Shown: positions 1 to 11,309, numbered from the stretch's first letter. The stretch: DNA of 64,000 bases from Dipteris shenzhenensis (GCA_047967505.1 CM106538.1), one strand, 5' to 3'. Notes: generated by a model not told the origin, from the letters alone. Program-made: numbers and translations.

Positions 1-250
1 CAGGGGTTTGATATTGGGGCTTCTGGACTCTATGGAAGGATAAAAATCATAGTGTCTTTGGAGATTCCACTTCTTCCAAGTTTTCCTATTTTCGGATGTC
101 ACTAAGGCAATTTTTTTATAATTGCCTCAGTACTCGTTACATAGATTCCTCTCTCTACTTGTCTTATATTGAAATCTTCTGATACTTTGTAAGGGCAAGT
201 TCCCTCTTTGGAATTGCTTCTTGTAATGTAAACAAATGTGGATTTAAAAA
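1..250 (+). mobile_element. LINE-B family 3' end fragment
   Basis: A broken frame reads a tryptophan-rich segment containing LWKDKNHSVFGD, followed by a conserved run ending YLSYIEIF. The same end is seen at 20390-20600 and 46600-46830, so this is the last coding part and 3' untranslated tail of the same LINE family. The upstream part lies outside the window. It ends in an A-rich stretch next to a microsatellite. No intact frame remains. Confidence 0.65.
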
Positions 251-253
251 AAG

Positions 254-275
254 AAGTGTGTGTGTGTGTGTGTGT

Positions 276-341
<66 letters not shown>
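254..341. repeat. Compound microsatellite (TG)n-(AG)n
   Basis: About 64 bp of TG dinucleotides, broken once by TCTC, run directly into about 24 bp of AG. The tract lies exactly where the 3' end of a plus-strand LINE-B fragment meets the 3' end of the minus-strand LINE-D. Read on the minus strand it is a (CT)n(CA)n tail of LINE-D. Confidence 0.9.
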
Positions 342-1574
342 TGTATTAATGCCTTTCGGAGGCCTTATGAGTCTATGAGACAAGGTACAATCATAAAAAC
401 TAACTCATACAAGCCATGATGGGATGAGGCAAAGTGCTTGCGAAGGCCCTTGCTAGGTACTATAATCAAAGCACAAAACTAGGCCCTTGCTAGGTACTAT
501 AATCAAAGCACAAAACTAGTACTCAAAATACAAAAACTTGAAATTCCTGAGATGACAAGAGATGTGATCGAGTGTCATCTATGATCTTGGTGCCATGGAA
601 GATCTCCCAGGTGCAAAGTTATTGCATACCTCCCTCTATCGAGTTGTCTCTCGCTGTGGAATGGGGGGTGTAGTCTCCGACATTATACATCTGATGAACC
701 ATTTTGAGAGTGACACCTCGACTCTGGTGGTTCCCTCTAAGTAGAGGTGGGATGGCCTAGACCTCCTTTATGCTTGCTTTGGTCAGCATATGCATCATCC
801 ATGGTCTCTCTATCTTTGGCTTCATAGCTCCATGTTGTCTCTTCTCGTTGATCCACTATGCCCTCATATCAGCTAGCTCCTCCTCTACTCCACTACGTTT
901 TGGGGTTGACTCAAATGCGTAGAAATCTGTGACATGCCACTATGCTCGATTAGACTCTATCACCTGTGGTAATGTCACCCCCTTTTGTTTGATCTATCTC
1001 AATAGGGTCTCTCGATGTTGCCACATCTCAATCATATAGAGACCAATGCAAACCTAATCATGAAGGTGGATCATGCAAGAGAGTGGCCCAAAACCATGTC
1101 CCTTCGGAAAGAGACAATGGTATTGTCCACGGATCTCATAATAGACTAGGCAAGTGCATAGAAAATGCTCCTTTGTCTCCACCTCCTCAAATATGCGTAA
1201 TCTATAGATTTGTTGCTCTCTAGGTGTGCAAATGGTGTGCAAATGGCTATCCTCAGCTAGTGGGATGAGACCCACATCTGTCCAATGGCTATCCTCAATG
1301 GATGTGAGACTCATCTTTCCTCTAGGTACAAGGATCTCCATCCTTTGATACTATCAAAAAGTGGTCGTGATAGAACAAGATCTTGGTGGGGAACTCCTAG
1401 TCCAACCCCCCCTCCCAAAGTCAGTGACATATCGACCTAGAGTAGATCCAATGTATGATGCGGTTGAGCTCATCTGTGGGAGCAAGGGGAACGGGGCATC
1501 CAAGTTGTACTAGAAGGGGGGGGTCGATCCATTTGAATGTCTTGGATGATAAACAATTTGGATACGTGTGCGTA
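342..1574 (-). mobile_element. LINE-D, 3' half (zinc-finger end and tail), split copy
   Basis: The minus strand encodes, at 1341-1054, a segment with HFLCTCLVYYEIRG, the cysteine/histidine-rich end typical of plant LINE ORF2 proteins. Past a stop it continues with GLYMIEMWQHRETLLR, which resembles the conserved C-terminal helix of such ORFs. The rest to about 342 is degraded 3' tail that includes a short tandem duplication. This is the second half of an element whose RT half lies at 9644-10500. The two halves were separated by the insertion of two younger LINEs at 1575-9643. Stops and frameshifts show it is dead. The clade is uncertain (RTE- or Jockey-like). Confidence 0.6.
445..518. repeat. 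Tandem duplication, 2 x 37 bp
   Basis: Two perfect 37-bp copies lie head to tail at 445-481 and 482-518. They sit in the 3' tail of the LINE-D remnant and look like a replication-slippage duplication. Confidence 0.9.
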
Positions 1575-1591
1575 CCAAACCGTGCTAATCC
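1575..1591. repeat. Outer target-site duplication, left copy (LINE-A2)
   Basis: The 17-bp sequence ccaaaccgtgctaatcc occurs here and again at 9627-9643, on either side of the whole LINE-A block. The sequences outside the two copies together form the interrupted LINE-D, so this is the target-site duplication of the first (5'-truncated) LINE-A insertion. Confidence 0.85.
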
Positions 1592-1604
1592 GTCACGTGA
1601 AAAC

Positions 1605-1616
1605 AGTCACCACCTC
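1605..1616. repeat. Inner target-site duplication, left copy (LINE-A1)
   Basis: The 12-bp sequence agtcaccacctc is repeated at 8059-8070, just after the poly-T/poly-G end of the full-length LINE-A1. Removing 1617-8070 joins 1592-1616 to 8071 onward and restores continuity of the truncated copy LINE-A2. Confidence 0.8.
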
Positions 1617-2036
1617 CCTTGCCCTCCCTCGCCCTCCCTCGCCCCCCCCGCTGCTCTCCCCCTCCCTGTTGCCCCCTTCTCCTCTGCCCTCCCTCTCCCC
1701 CGCCAGCCCACCCGCCCCCTTCTCCTCCCCCGCCCCCTCCCTCCCCCACGCTCTCCCCCCCCCCGCTACTCTCCCCCCCAAGGTGACCCCCCCCGGAAAA
1801 AAAAAAAGTAAATTAAAAAAATTAAAAAACCTCCTCCCTCTCCCTCCCTGCCCCCTTCCTTCCTATCTCAGCTCCCCACGCCTCCCCCTCAGCCTACCTC
1901 TGTCTCCCCTCTCTCCTCCCCTCTCTTTCTCCTTCTTCCTGCCCCTCTCTTTTCCTTCCCTTCCCCTCTCTCCTACCCTCTCTTTCTCCTTCTTCTTGCG
2001 CCCGCGTTCAAGGCGTCCTGGGTAGTAGTTTCACGG
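1617..2036 (+). repeat. Polypyrimidine (C/T-rich) 5' leader of LINE-A1
   Basis: About 400 bp consist almost wholly of C and T on the plus strand (ccctccctcg-type units), with one A-rich break near 1797-1830. It occupies the 5' untranslated position of the element, immediately before ORF1. The proline-rich frames that run through it are compositional artefacts. A promoter role is possible but only inferred from position. Confidence 0.7.
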
Positions 2037-3500
2037 ATGGAGCTTTTTCAGTGTTGGAATCGGCCTTTTCACATCGATTGGCGAATGGATCCCCATTCAA
2101 CCAATCTCCGTCCACCTCCACCGGCCACGAGAACCGTCATTTTTTCAGAAGACGAGCTGCAGCAGCTCAAGAAAGATGTGGAATTACAGGGCTCCACATC
2201 ACTTTTCGCCCACATCTTTGGGTCACACCCTTCCAGATCACAGGCTAGAGACTGGATTTTGGCGGCGTTACCAGGAGACCTCGCCCCTCACCTCAGGGAT
2301 ATTTGACTTTTGGGACATGGATTCTTCCAAGTGGTTTTCGACTCCCACGAGTCCACAGCCCTTGTTCTCAAAGCTAATCCCCTGGCTTTGGGTTCGAGGA
2401 GGATCTTTCTTTTGCCCTACACCTTGGGCTTCGATCTGGTCAAGGAGGACAGGCAGGTCACATCACTGTTCATTAGGTTTCCTGGTCTTCCTCAGGTCTA
2501 CCATCGACTACTTGCCACTATCGGAGCCACATTCGGAGTGGTCACGGAGATCCCCTCCCTTCCTGGCATGCCTTCTTCCTTGGTAGAGGCAGTCAGTGCA
2601 GACGGGGTGCCTCGTGTTAGGGTCATTGTCTCTGACCCTAACATCTCAGATGACCACATTATGCTTCAACGTCCATACGGGTCTCTCTTTCGATAGAGAG
2701 TCGAGATTTCAGGTAGACAGGACCAGTGCAGGATTTGCAGGACCCTTGGGCACTTTGCTAGAGACTGTCCAAGGAAGAGAAAAAGACCCAAGAGGTCTTC
2801 TGGTGCGGCTCCTTCATGTACTACCGCAAATGCACCTCCCCAGCACCCTGTACCACGCACTCCAGGACCACCAAGAGCAACAGGGCGCCCTGCTTCGTGC
2901 ACCCCAGGACCACCAGGGGCAGCAGGGTGCCCAATGCCCGTAGCACACCCCGTACCACGATGGAGAGCTATCAGAGTGGCTCCCTTACCTCAGGAGACTT
3001 TTGATCCTGTTCAGACAGACGCCTTCCAGACTCCAGAGGTGGATGTTGCTGTAGCCCAGACACTACAGTTCCACATCAAGAGGGGCCTTTAGATCCACCA
3101 GCCCCAGTCACTTTGGTCTCTGACCCCTTGGTTTCTGACCACGAGGGGACTACAGGTACTTCTTCCCCACAGATTGTTCCGGCCACAGTCAGGACAACCG
3201 AGAAAGTGCAGGCGCAGATGAGGGCTCTTGATTCCTCTTCACCCCAGCCATAGGCCTCCTCAACTGCCAGCTCCAGTTCTGCTGATAGAGGTCTGGTAGG
3301 TCCTTCTCCTCCATCTTCCACGAGTCCAGGTCTTCTTTGCACTCCTCGGCCAGACTTGCTTATCAGGAATTCTTTTTCGGCACTGGCAAATTTGGCGACT
3401 TTCATGGATGATGAGGAGTTTGTGCCCTCCACCTTAGGGGTCCCGGTCATTTTCCTTCTGACAGGGCCTCCCTTTCAGTAGGTGTGGGGATCCTTTCACC
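2037..3500 (+). pseudogene. LINE-A1 ORF1 (nucleic-acid-binding protein), frameshifted
   Basis: The frame opens at 2037, stops at about 2306 and continues in another frame at 2310-2696, where the sequence resembles the RNA-binding N-terminal domain of plant LINE ORF1 proteins. A third frame then encodes a zinc knuckle at 2727-2768 reading CRICRTLGHFARDC, a canonical C-x2-C-x4-H-x4-C motif, followed by a basic patch (RKRKRPKR) and a proline-rich tail. ORF1 proteins of this type coat the element RNA. The tail to about 3500 has several stops. At least two frameshifts and many stops make it non-functional. Confidence 0.7.
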
Positions 3501-3599
3501 TATTGAGTTTCCTACCCTCAGTAGGAGTGTTTCGGCCCAGGGGAAGCTGGTCTCCTCTACTAGGTTGGGTAAGCCTTTCCATCCAGCATCCTCCTGTCG

Positions 3600-6500
3600 A
3601 TGAGGATAGTCAGCTGGAACATACAGGGCCTAGGCGGAGTTTCACACCATCGCTGTAGGCAGCTGATCCAGAACCAGCTTCATCCAGGCATCACTGGAGG
3701 TGTTATTGATATCCTTTTCATCCAGGAACACAAGCTAGATGCCAGTGATTGCTCTAAGTCTGGCAAATTGCTTTCAGGACATACCTTCTGGTCGCGTGCT
3801 ATGGGCACAAGGGGAGGTACTTGCATTTCGGTCTCTCTTTCTATTCTCCCCTTGGTTGCTAGTCATGGTATTATCTCCCCTTCTAGAGCTCAATGGATCA
3901 TTATTTTGATTAGAGGGCATAAGATTGGTCTTCTCAATCTTTATGCTCCCAACAACAGAGGGGAGCAGATCTCCTTTTGGAAGGAGTTACTCTCTTGGGC
4001 CCCCATTGCAGATTCTTGGATCATTGGTGGCGACTTCAACATGGTTGAGTTGCCTTCAGACAAAAAGGGAGGCAGACAGGGTGGAATTCATTCTTTGGAG
4101 AGGGCAGCCTGGGATGCCTTTCTCTTTCAGTTCAGTGGCAGAGACACTTGGTTGGATGATGCCTTTCATATTATGCCTTAGTCACTCCTGTACTCTTGGT
4201 CGAACAGGAGAATACACATGCCCATTCATGCACGGATTGATAGATTTTATGTAGATGATTGGGCACTTGACAGAGGAGGATCTGTATGCATTTCTACTAG
4301 GGTTTCCACCTCATATCATTTTCCAATGGTGTTGTAGATTCTTGAGCCTCATCGGAGAGGACGCTTTGCCAGTGTCAGGATTCCGGATGCTTTTTATGCA
4401 GAGGAGAGCCTCACGGAGGATATTTTATAGATTTGGGTTTCTCACATACAGGGTGGAGCTGTCCATCCATCTCAGGTAGCTGCAGCCTTATCCAGAATTA
4501 GTGACTATTATCATTCAGTTGTTGATTCTAGGAGACGTGAGATTCTCAGATGTGAGATTGGTATATGCCAGCAGTTAGCATCCCTTCAGAGGGAAGAGTA
4601 GAAGAGGCCCACAGATGCTTGGATTCAGGAGCGCCTTGCTGTAGCAAGGGCTCATTTGCAGACATTGTTGGATCAGAGAGCAGAGTATGCCTTTCATGCA
4701 TGGGAATCCTTTTGGATTCAGATGGGTGGCAGGGTCAACAAATACTTTTTCTCTACTCATGGGCCCAGACATAGTAGAGATAGTGTTTCACAGCTTTTGT
4801 TGACTCAGATGGGGTGTTACAGTCAGATCTTGAAGCTGTCATGCGTGTAGCTTCAGATTTTTTTGCATCCCTTCTTACTGCAGATCCAGGCACACAGGCC
4901 ATTGATGATGCTAGAGTGGTTATTTGGTAGTGTATCCCTGTACTGGTGAAGGATGAGATGTATGTTTCTATGGATGCACCTTTCACCAATGCAGAATTCA
5001 AGACTGCATTACTTGCCCTTCACAAGGGCAAGTGCCCAGGTTCAGATGGACTTACCCCCTCCTTTTTTATTACTTTTTGGGAGCAGATTGGTGATCACAT
5101 TACATCAGCCCTGCAGGGCGTGTGGGACTCTGGTGAGATGCCGGACTCACTCACAGATGGTCTCATTCATCTCATCCCAAAGGGGGGTAATAGGAATCTT
5201 GTGTCTCAATGGAGACCCATCACTCTTTTGGGCACTTTTTACAAGATTTTGGCGAAAGCCATTGGTCTGCAGCTACAAGTTTTTCTTCCAGATTTGATTC
5301 ATGACACGCAGACAGGGTTTGTGCATGGCAGAAGTATTTTTGATAATATTTTCTCATTTTGGGAGGCCTCAGAATGGGCCATGCAGAGCCGCCAGAGATT
5401 GGCCATTCTACTCTTGGACTTTGAGAAAGCTTACGACAGAGTAGACTGGGATTTTTTAGAGGGTACTCGATCTCGCTTTGGTTTTTCAGATGCATGGATT
5501 AGAGGAGTATCCTCTCTCTACAGATCAGCCCATAGCCAGTTGCTCATTGGGGGGGTAAGAGGAGACAGGTTTTAGATTTCCAGATCCATCCGCCAGGGAT
5601 GTCCTCTTGCCCCGTTTCTTTTTCAGTTTGTGGCGGAAGCTATGAGTATCTACATTAGATCTCAAGCTGATATTTATGGGCTGAGGCTTCCTATCTGTCA
5701 GGAAGAAGAGCTCATGGATAGTGAGTTGGCAGATGACACGGCTGTTTTTTTGGATGCCTCCCCCAGGACACTCACTTCCTTCCAAACAGCCTTGGATTTG
5801 TTTTGCACGGCTGCAGGTGCACACATTAATTGGCATAAATCCAGTGGTTTTTGGATTTGCGAGGATGACACCCTGGATTGGGGTAATGATATTGGCTTCA
5901 CTTGGGTACAGAGGGGCTTCTCTGTTAGATATTTGGGCTGCTAGGTTGGGGTGGTCATCTCTCCCTCATAACAGTTTGCTCCGGTGTTGGAAAGCATCAG
6001 AAGAAAGCTCCTTTTCTGGAGCTCAGCCAAACTTGACTTGGCCTCCAGGGTGGTGGTGGTTAACCAGGTTCTTCTAGCCATAGCATGGTTTGTATGCTCT
6101 TGTTGGTGCCACTCTAGGGATTGTATCACTCAGCTTAAGAGGCCTATACGAAACTTTTTATGGAGTGGTCTAAATGGCACAACTGATGTTACAGCCAGGG
6201 TGGCTTGGGAGACCTTGATTCTTCCTACAAGAGAAGGGGGTTTGAATATCATCGACCCAAATCTACAGTGCAGAGCTTTACTCTACAAGTTCATTGTGAG
6301 AGGGCTTATGCCAGGACAAGAGCCTTGGAAGGATTTTTTAATCAGATGCATACAGTCTCGCACGCCCACTTCAGGAGAGGATTGGACACACAATACTAGA
6401 TGGGTTTTCACCACAGCCCACCTGAGGTCTCCCTCTTCCCCTCTTATGGTTGCTATCTTGAAAGCATGGGCCAGCTTCAGGAGTACTCTTCGCAGGATTC

Positions 6501-7767
6501 CCCCATCCACCCGTGAAGAGATTGAAAGGCAGCCTATCATGTGGAATGACAGGATTTTGGATGAGCTTGGCAGACCACTTGGAGCTTCTACTTACATGCA
6601 GTGGCCAAGATGGGAGAGGGGCCCTGCATCTATAGTGGGAGCATGGAAAGCCTTCAGGAAGCTTCCTGCAGACCAATAGGCCCAAATGGTTCTTAATCTC
6701 AGAGGGAGTGCAGGGAGAGTCCAACAGATTGATGCAGCCTTGCCCTTGGATTAGGTGGACACAAATGACGTGCCTATTACTTGCTCCACCTAGATGGGGG
6801 CATTTTCCAGATTGGGAGTTCCTTTATAGGTGATTTCTTTCTTGACCCACATGAGGATGCCTTAGTATTTGATGTTTCTTGGGGGGGCAGTCTGTCCAGA
6901 TCCACAAACGATATCTTGTTGGAGGTACCGTTTCAGCTAGTCAGGATAGTGGGCTTCATGGAGCATGGCTCTCTTTCACAGTGGTACTTGGATCGTGACC
7001 CGCTTCTCCTCGCCCTTGGCTCATGGAGGCTGTGGCTCTATGGAGGTGTCCCAATTAAGTTTTTGCAGTGGGACCCTGGGGAATGGGAATGGATAGATGA
7101 AGGGCACCGAGAGAAGAGCATCCCCTTTTTTCGTTACACGGTCAGTAATGCCAGGAAATTCCTGCTCAGCTCTAGGGGTTGGAAGCCTACCAAAGCTCCT
7201 CATTGGGAGAACTTTCAGATTTTTGCTGACTTGCAGAGAATTTTTTGGCAGAGGCTATGGAAATCCCACCGGAATAGAAAAATCACTCTCTTCTTTTGGC
7301 TTTTTATTCATGGTGGGATAGCAGTGAACCATTGGAGATCCAAGTTTGAAGCTGACCCTTCTTGCCCTCACTGCCTTTCTGCTTTGGAGACAATACAGCA
7401 CTACCTATGGGATTGCAGACAGGCGAGAATCATATGGAAGGGGATTGCAAGACTTTTCAGCACTTTTGTTCGCCTACCTTTCTATATGACCTGGGGATCA
7501 GTGGCTTGGCTTACTCTTTCAAGGCCCCAGGTATTTTTTGAGAGACTTGACTCCTCTTGGGCTCTTCACATCCGATGACACCTTGTGGAGTCGTGCTCTC
7601 TAGAGGATGTTCCGGCCACTCTTTTCAGGGCTGCTCACTCCTCGGTCGACTCTCCATGGGAGATCCTAGCTAGCATTGCAGCATGGCACATTTGGAGAGC
7701 CAGGTGCACTAAGGCTTTGGAGGTTCTCAAGTTCACCCTTCTTAGATCTTGGCCAGTACTTGGATAG
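3600..7767 (+). pseudogene. LINE-A1 ORF2: endonuclease, reverse transcriptase, zinc-finger end
   Basis: The ATG at 3600 opens an APE-type endonuclease (3600-4181) with SWNIQGL, QEHK, NLYAPN and GGDFN. After a frameshift the usual terminal catalytic SDH reads SYH (4311-4319). The reverse transcriptase spans about 4946-5944, with PGSDGL, LIPKGG, RPITLL, DFEKAYDRVDW and an intact ADD core (LADDT, 5726-5740). The thumb/connection region lies at 5984-6679. The C-terminal CPHC...H...WDC zinc-finger region lies at about 7230-7470, and a conserved tryptophan-rich end closes at 7767. Frame changes near 4181, 5575, 5944, 6679 and 7578 show decay. Target-primed reverse transcription is the family's mechanism. 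Confidence 0.85.
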
Positions 7768-8031
7768 ATACGATACACTCTGATGGCCATTTGGGCGACC
7801 ATGCAAGGATCATCTCGAGTAGCCTCCTCCAGGAGAGTTACTTTTCTCAGAGATTGGAGAGACTCTCCCTTCTTTGCTGAGACTTCTACAGGGTTGAGAT
7901 GGCATTTTCAGCCTCAGCCTTGGTTTCTTTCTACCTCATTCCTCTGAGGTGTTTTTATTACATGCTTAGCACGGTGTATTTCTGCACAGAGCTTGCTCTA
8001 GCGGGTTTCTTTCTTACTTAATAGAAGTCTC

Positions 8032-8057
8032 TTTTTTTTTGGGGGGGGGGGGGGGGG
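8032..8057 (+). repeat. Homopolymer tail T9-G17 of LINE-A1
   Basis: Nine T are followed by 17 G at the element's 3' boundary, directly before the 12-bp target-site duplication. The sister copy LINE-A2 ends at the same element position in a short T run without the G tract. Confidence 0.85.
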
Positions 8058-8058
8058 A

Positions 8059-8070
8059 AGTCACCACCTC
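8059..8070. repeat. Inner target-site duplication, right copy (LINE-A1)
   Basis: Second copy of agtcaccacctc (first at 1605-1616). LINE-A2 coding sequence resumes immediately after it at 8071. Confidence 0.8.
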
Positions 8071-9626
8071 AAAGCTTGGGGGAGCTTCAGGAACACTCTT
8101 CGAAGGGTTCCGCCCTCTACCCTTGAAGAGATTGATAGGTAGCCGATCATTTGGAACGATAGTATACTTGATGAGCATGGCAGACCTCTAGGCACTTCCC
8201 ATTATATGCAGTGATCTGGATGGGAGAGAGTCCCTGCCTACACAGTAGGCACTTGGAAGGCTTTTATCAGGCTACCTGATGATCAGAGACTACAGTTCGT
8301 GAGTCACCTCAGAGGGGTAGCATGCAGGATTCAGCAGATACATGCAGCCATCCCGATGGAATGGACAATTGAGGTGCCTATTACTTCCACCACTTGGATG
8401 GGAGCTTGGCAGTTCCTCTACAGGTGATCGCTCTTCGAGGTTTCGGGGAAGATGCTTTGGTCTTTGACGTTGGGGATGGAGGTATACTCTCTAGATCCAC
8501 GAATGATATTATTCTAGAGCTTGTCTTTCAGCCTGTCAGGATTGCTGGTTTTGTGGACCACAGAGCGGGCTTGCAGTGGTACTTAGACCCTGACCCTTTG
8601 CTCTTGGCCCTGGGATCCTGGAGGTTGTGGTTATATGGAGGTGCACCTATCAAGTGCTTGCAGTGGGACCCAAAAGAGTGGGAGTGGATAGATCATGGGC
8701 ACCAAGAGAGGGGGATTCCCTTCTTTCGTTTCACGGTTGGTAATGCCAGGAGATTTCAGCTGAGCAGTAGAGGTTGGATTCCCTCCAGAGCCCCCCATTG
8801 GGATAGCTTCTTCATCACCGCAGATTTGCGTAGGAATTTCTGGAGGAGGCTCTGGAAGTCCCTCAAAAATAGAAAGATCACTCTTTTCTTTTGGCTTTCT
8901 ATTCATGGAGGGATTGCAGTGAACCTGTGGAGATCACGATTTGGGGCTGATCCCACTTGCCCTCATTGTCATTATGTAGAGGAGTCAATGCGACATTGCC
9001 TTTGGGACTGCAATCAAGCAAGAATTATTTGGAAAAGAGTTGCTTGGATACTCAGCATTTTTCATACTTCCCCTTTCTTCATGACTTGGGGCTCGGTCGC
9101 ATGGTTATCCCTTACTGGACCCTAGCTGTTTTATGAAGGTGAGCCTTCCTCTTGGGCACTCTCGATCCGCCGACAGGAGATACAGCCCTACTCTCTTCAG
9201 GATGTACCACATACTCCTTTCAGAGCTTCACATGTTTCAGTGGACACCTCTTGGGAGATTTTGGCTAGCATTTCCTCTTGGCACATTTGGAGAGCCAAAT
9301 GCACTGAGGCCTTGGATGACACCCAGATACACCCATCACAGGTGTTCACTGGTATTTGGAGTGACACGATTCACACTTTGATAGCCATATGGGCTAGCAT
9401 GCAGGGCCCTTCACGGTAGCCTCTTTTAGGAGGACTGTATTTCTTCGAGTTTGGAGGGGTTCTCCCTTTTTCTTAGAGGTTGCTACCGGATTGAGATGGC
9501 ACTATCAGCCCCAATCCTTTCTTTTTGGCTCTTGATCTTTTCATGCATTGCATGGTGTATCCCGTATTCTTGTATGGAGCTTGCTCTAACGGTTTTCTTT
9601 AATACTTAATAGAAGTCTCTTTTTTG
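8071..9626 (+). mobile_element. LINE-A2, 5'-truncated LINE
   Basis: This is a close relative of LINE-A1. It starts in the connection region of ORF2 (its first 25 bp are at 1592-1616) and runs through the zinc-finger end (NRKITLFFWLSIHGG, then CPHC...CLWDC, about 8860-9030) to the shared 3' end taatagaagtctct. The 243-codon frame at 8394-9125 is the longest remaining piece. LINE-A1 inserted into its extreme 5' end. The outer 17-bp direct repeats (1575-1591 and 9627-9643) are its target-site duplication. 5' truncation is the usual outcome of LINE insertion. Confidence 0.85.
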
Positions 9627-9643
9627 CCAAACCGTGCTAATCC
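9627..9643. repeat. Outer target-site duplication, right copy (LINE-A2)
   Basis: Identical over 17 bp to 1575-1591. LINE-D sequence resumes after it. Confidence 0.85.
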
Positions 9644-10500
9644 CTCTCTTGGCTAGTTGTTAGGATGACTCTTAGCACCAACCTCGGTAGCCTCTAGCTA
9701 GGCAAAGCCCAAATCCTGTGTCTGAAAGATGGCAAAAATCTGGAGTGGTATCATGGTGAGCTTTGCATGTACTATCTGAGGAGGGATTGAGGACATACTC
9801 CAAATCATCTTGGATCCCCTAATCAAATGTAGCCTCCCAAACCTCCGCCAATCGGTCACCGAAAGATACTCCCTCAGAAGGGTGTGCTGCTTACATAGCT
9901 ATCAGCCTCACTAGTGTATCAAAGAGCCATCCTTCGTCGGGGGGTCATGGAAGTGTGCCTGAAAGCACTGTCGCTCAAGCTGGGCTAGAGCTCACTGTCA
10001 CCGTGTAAGCCGTACCCTAGCTACATGAGTCATTGTACAGATTGGTCTTGTAAAGACTGCTCCTAGATAAGTGTATGACTGTACTATCTCCACTTCTCCC
10101 CTCAGTAAGTGACTTTGTGCTGATGAAGTATTGCGAAAATAATAACCTTGGTCTTGCCAAGGTTGACTGTCGTCTCTCCCTGCAAAACACCTCTAGCACA
10201 TTTGGATGTCTCTGCAAGCCTGCCGCTTAAGAGGATATGAGGACTATGTCATCACATACAACAACATCTGTATAATCAGATCAGCAAGCAATGATCCTTC
10301 AAAACTCCTAGGCAATCAATGAAGGTCGTGATCTCATCAATATAGAGCCGAAAGAGTGTTAGTGAAAGGGGGCATCCTTGCTTCACACCGGTCGTGCTCT
10401 CAATCGAATCTGCTGACAGGCGTCCAGGGGCACATACTCTCCCTCTATGCCCCCTAATCATGTCTGCTGGGATCTGCTTCTTCTGAAGCCTCCTAATCAT
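9644..10500 (-). mobile_element. LINE-D, RT half, split copy
   Basis: The minus strand encodes reverse-transcriptase motifs in order: GVKQGCPLS with LYIDEI (about 10410-10330), CDDIVLI in place of the usual YADD core (about 10257-10236), and SYTYLGAVFT (about 10080-10050), followed by a degraded connection region. The sequence continues, after removal of the inserted block 1575-9626, into the zinc-finger end at 1341-1054. Several frames are needed to read it, so it is an old, dead copy. It differs in family from LINE-A, whose RT core reads LADDT. Confidence 0.7.
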
Positions 10501-11309
10501 GCGCAGAAAGCAGGGTGGAAGAGGTAGAATGCAGGGCAGGATGGCAGAATGGTAGGGGGTTGAGAAGGGAGCAGCAGAAGGCTATATGAAATCCATACAG
10601 CAGTAAGGCATCTGTATATTAGTAAAATTTAAGAGTCTAGAAGGATAGAGGAAGGATTAGCATTACAAGGCAAGAAGGGGGAGAAGCCAGGGACGGGAAG
10701 GGTTGAGGCCTGAGGCAGGCTGAAGGAGATTGAAACACGCTGAGGGAAGAATTGAGAAGGTTTGATTGAGGGAAATGTTGAGGCAGAGGTGGGATGGAGA
10801 GGTATGTTGGAGGAAGCCACGGGATGAGGGAGAAGCGCGCTCAGGGGTCAGTGAGCTCAAGGTCCAAAGTTGACATGAAAGGGGCAAGCCTTATATCTAT
10901 TCTCTACAAACTATGCAGTACAAAAATTGTGGTGGCCCTTGCAGGACATAGGAGGTTTCTCTACAAATGCAAATCCACACATCCAGATTCCTCTTCCATA
11001 CAGCACGATAGATCTTACTGCTAATTGCTGCCACAGCTCATCCCACTTATTGGGAAAAAATTTAGCAGCATGTCTTCACCATTGTTAGATTAGATGAGGC
11101 ATCTTTTTGGTTTGTATTGAAGGCTGAACTATCTCCTTACTCACTCCTTGTAGTGTTTCATAGGTAAGTTGAGTCGAGTGGGTCTTATTGGGCACAACTT
11201 CTTTATTTAAACCTTAAGTTTTCGTATGTACAGTGCATTGTATTTTGTATTATATGCTTAGTTTTCTTGCTGGATTCTTACTCTCATTGTTTGTTGACAT
11301 CTGTTCCAG
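10501..11309. other. No gene recognised; purine-rich stretch
   Basis: 10501-10850 is G/A-rich, with many gga and agg steps. The rest is ordinary AT-rich sequence. A donor-like taggtaagt occurs at 11161-11169, but no convincing exon precedes it. Upstream exons of the coiled-coil gene at 11310 could lie here or may have been displaced by the LINE block. Confidence 0.5.

Larger units (their letters stand above)
1617..8058 (+). mobile_element. LINE-A1, nearly full-length non-LTR retrotransposon
   Basis: This 6.4-kb plus-strand L1-type element has the order polypyrimidine leader, ORF1 with a CCHC knuckle, then ORF2 with APE-type endonuclease, reverse transcriptase and a C-terminal zinc-finger region. 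It ends in cttaatagaagtctc followed by about nine T and 17 G. It is bounded by the 12-bp direct repeats at 1605-1616 and 8059-8070. It lies inside the truncated sister copy LINE-A2, and both lie inside LINE-D. Both ORFs carry frameshifts and stops, so the copy should be non-autonomous. A third family member is on the minus strand at 12250-13600. Confidence 0.85.

Noticed and set aside
1455-2025. Proline-rich open frames of 118 and 162 codons
   Set aside because: They follow the polypyrimidine leader of LINE-A1; the amino-acid content only reflects C/T composition.
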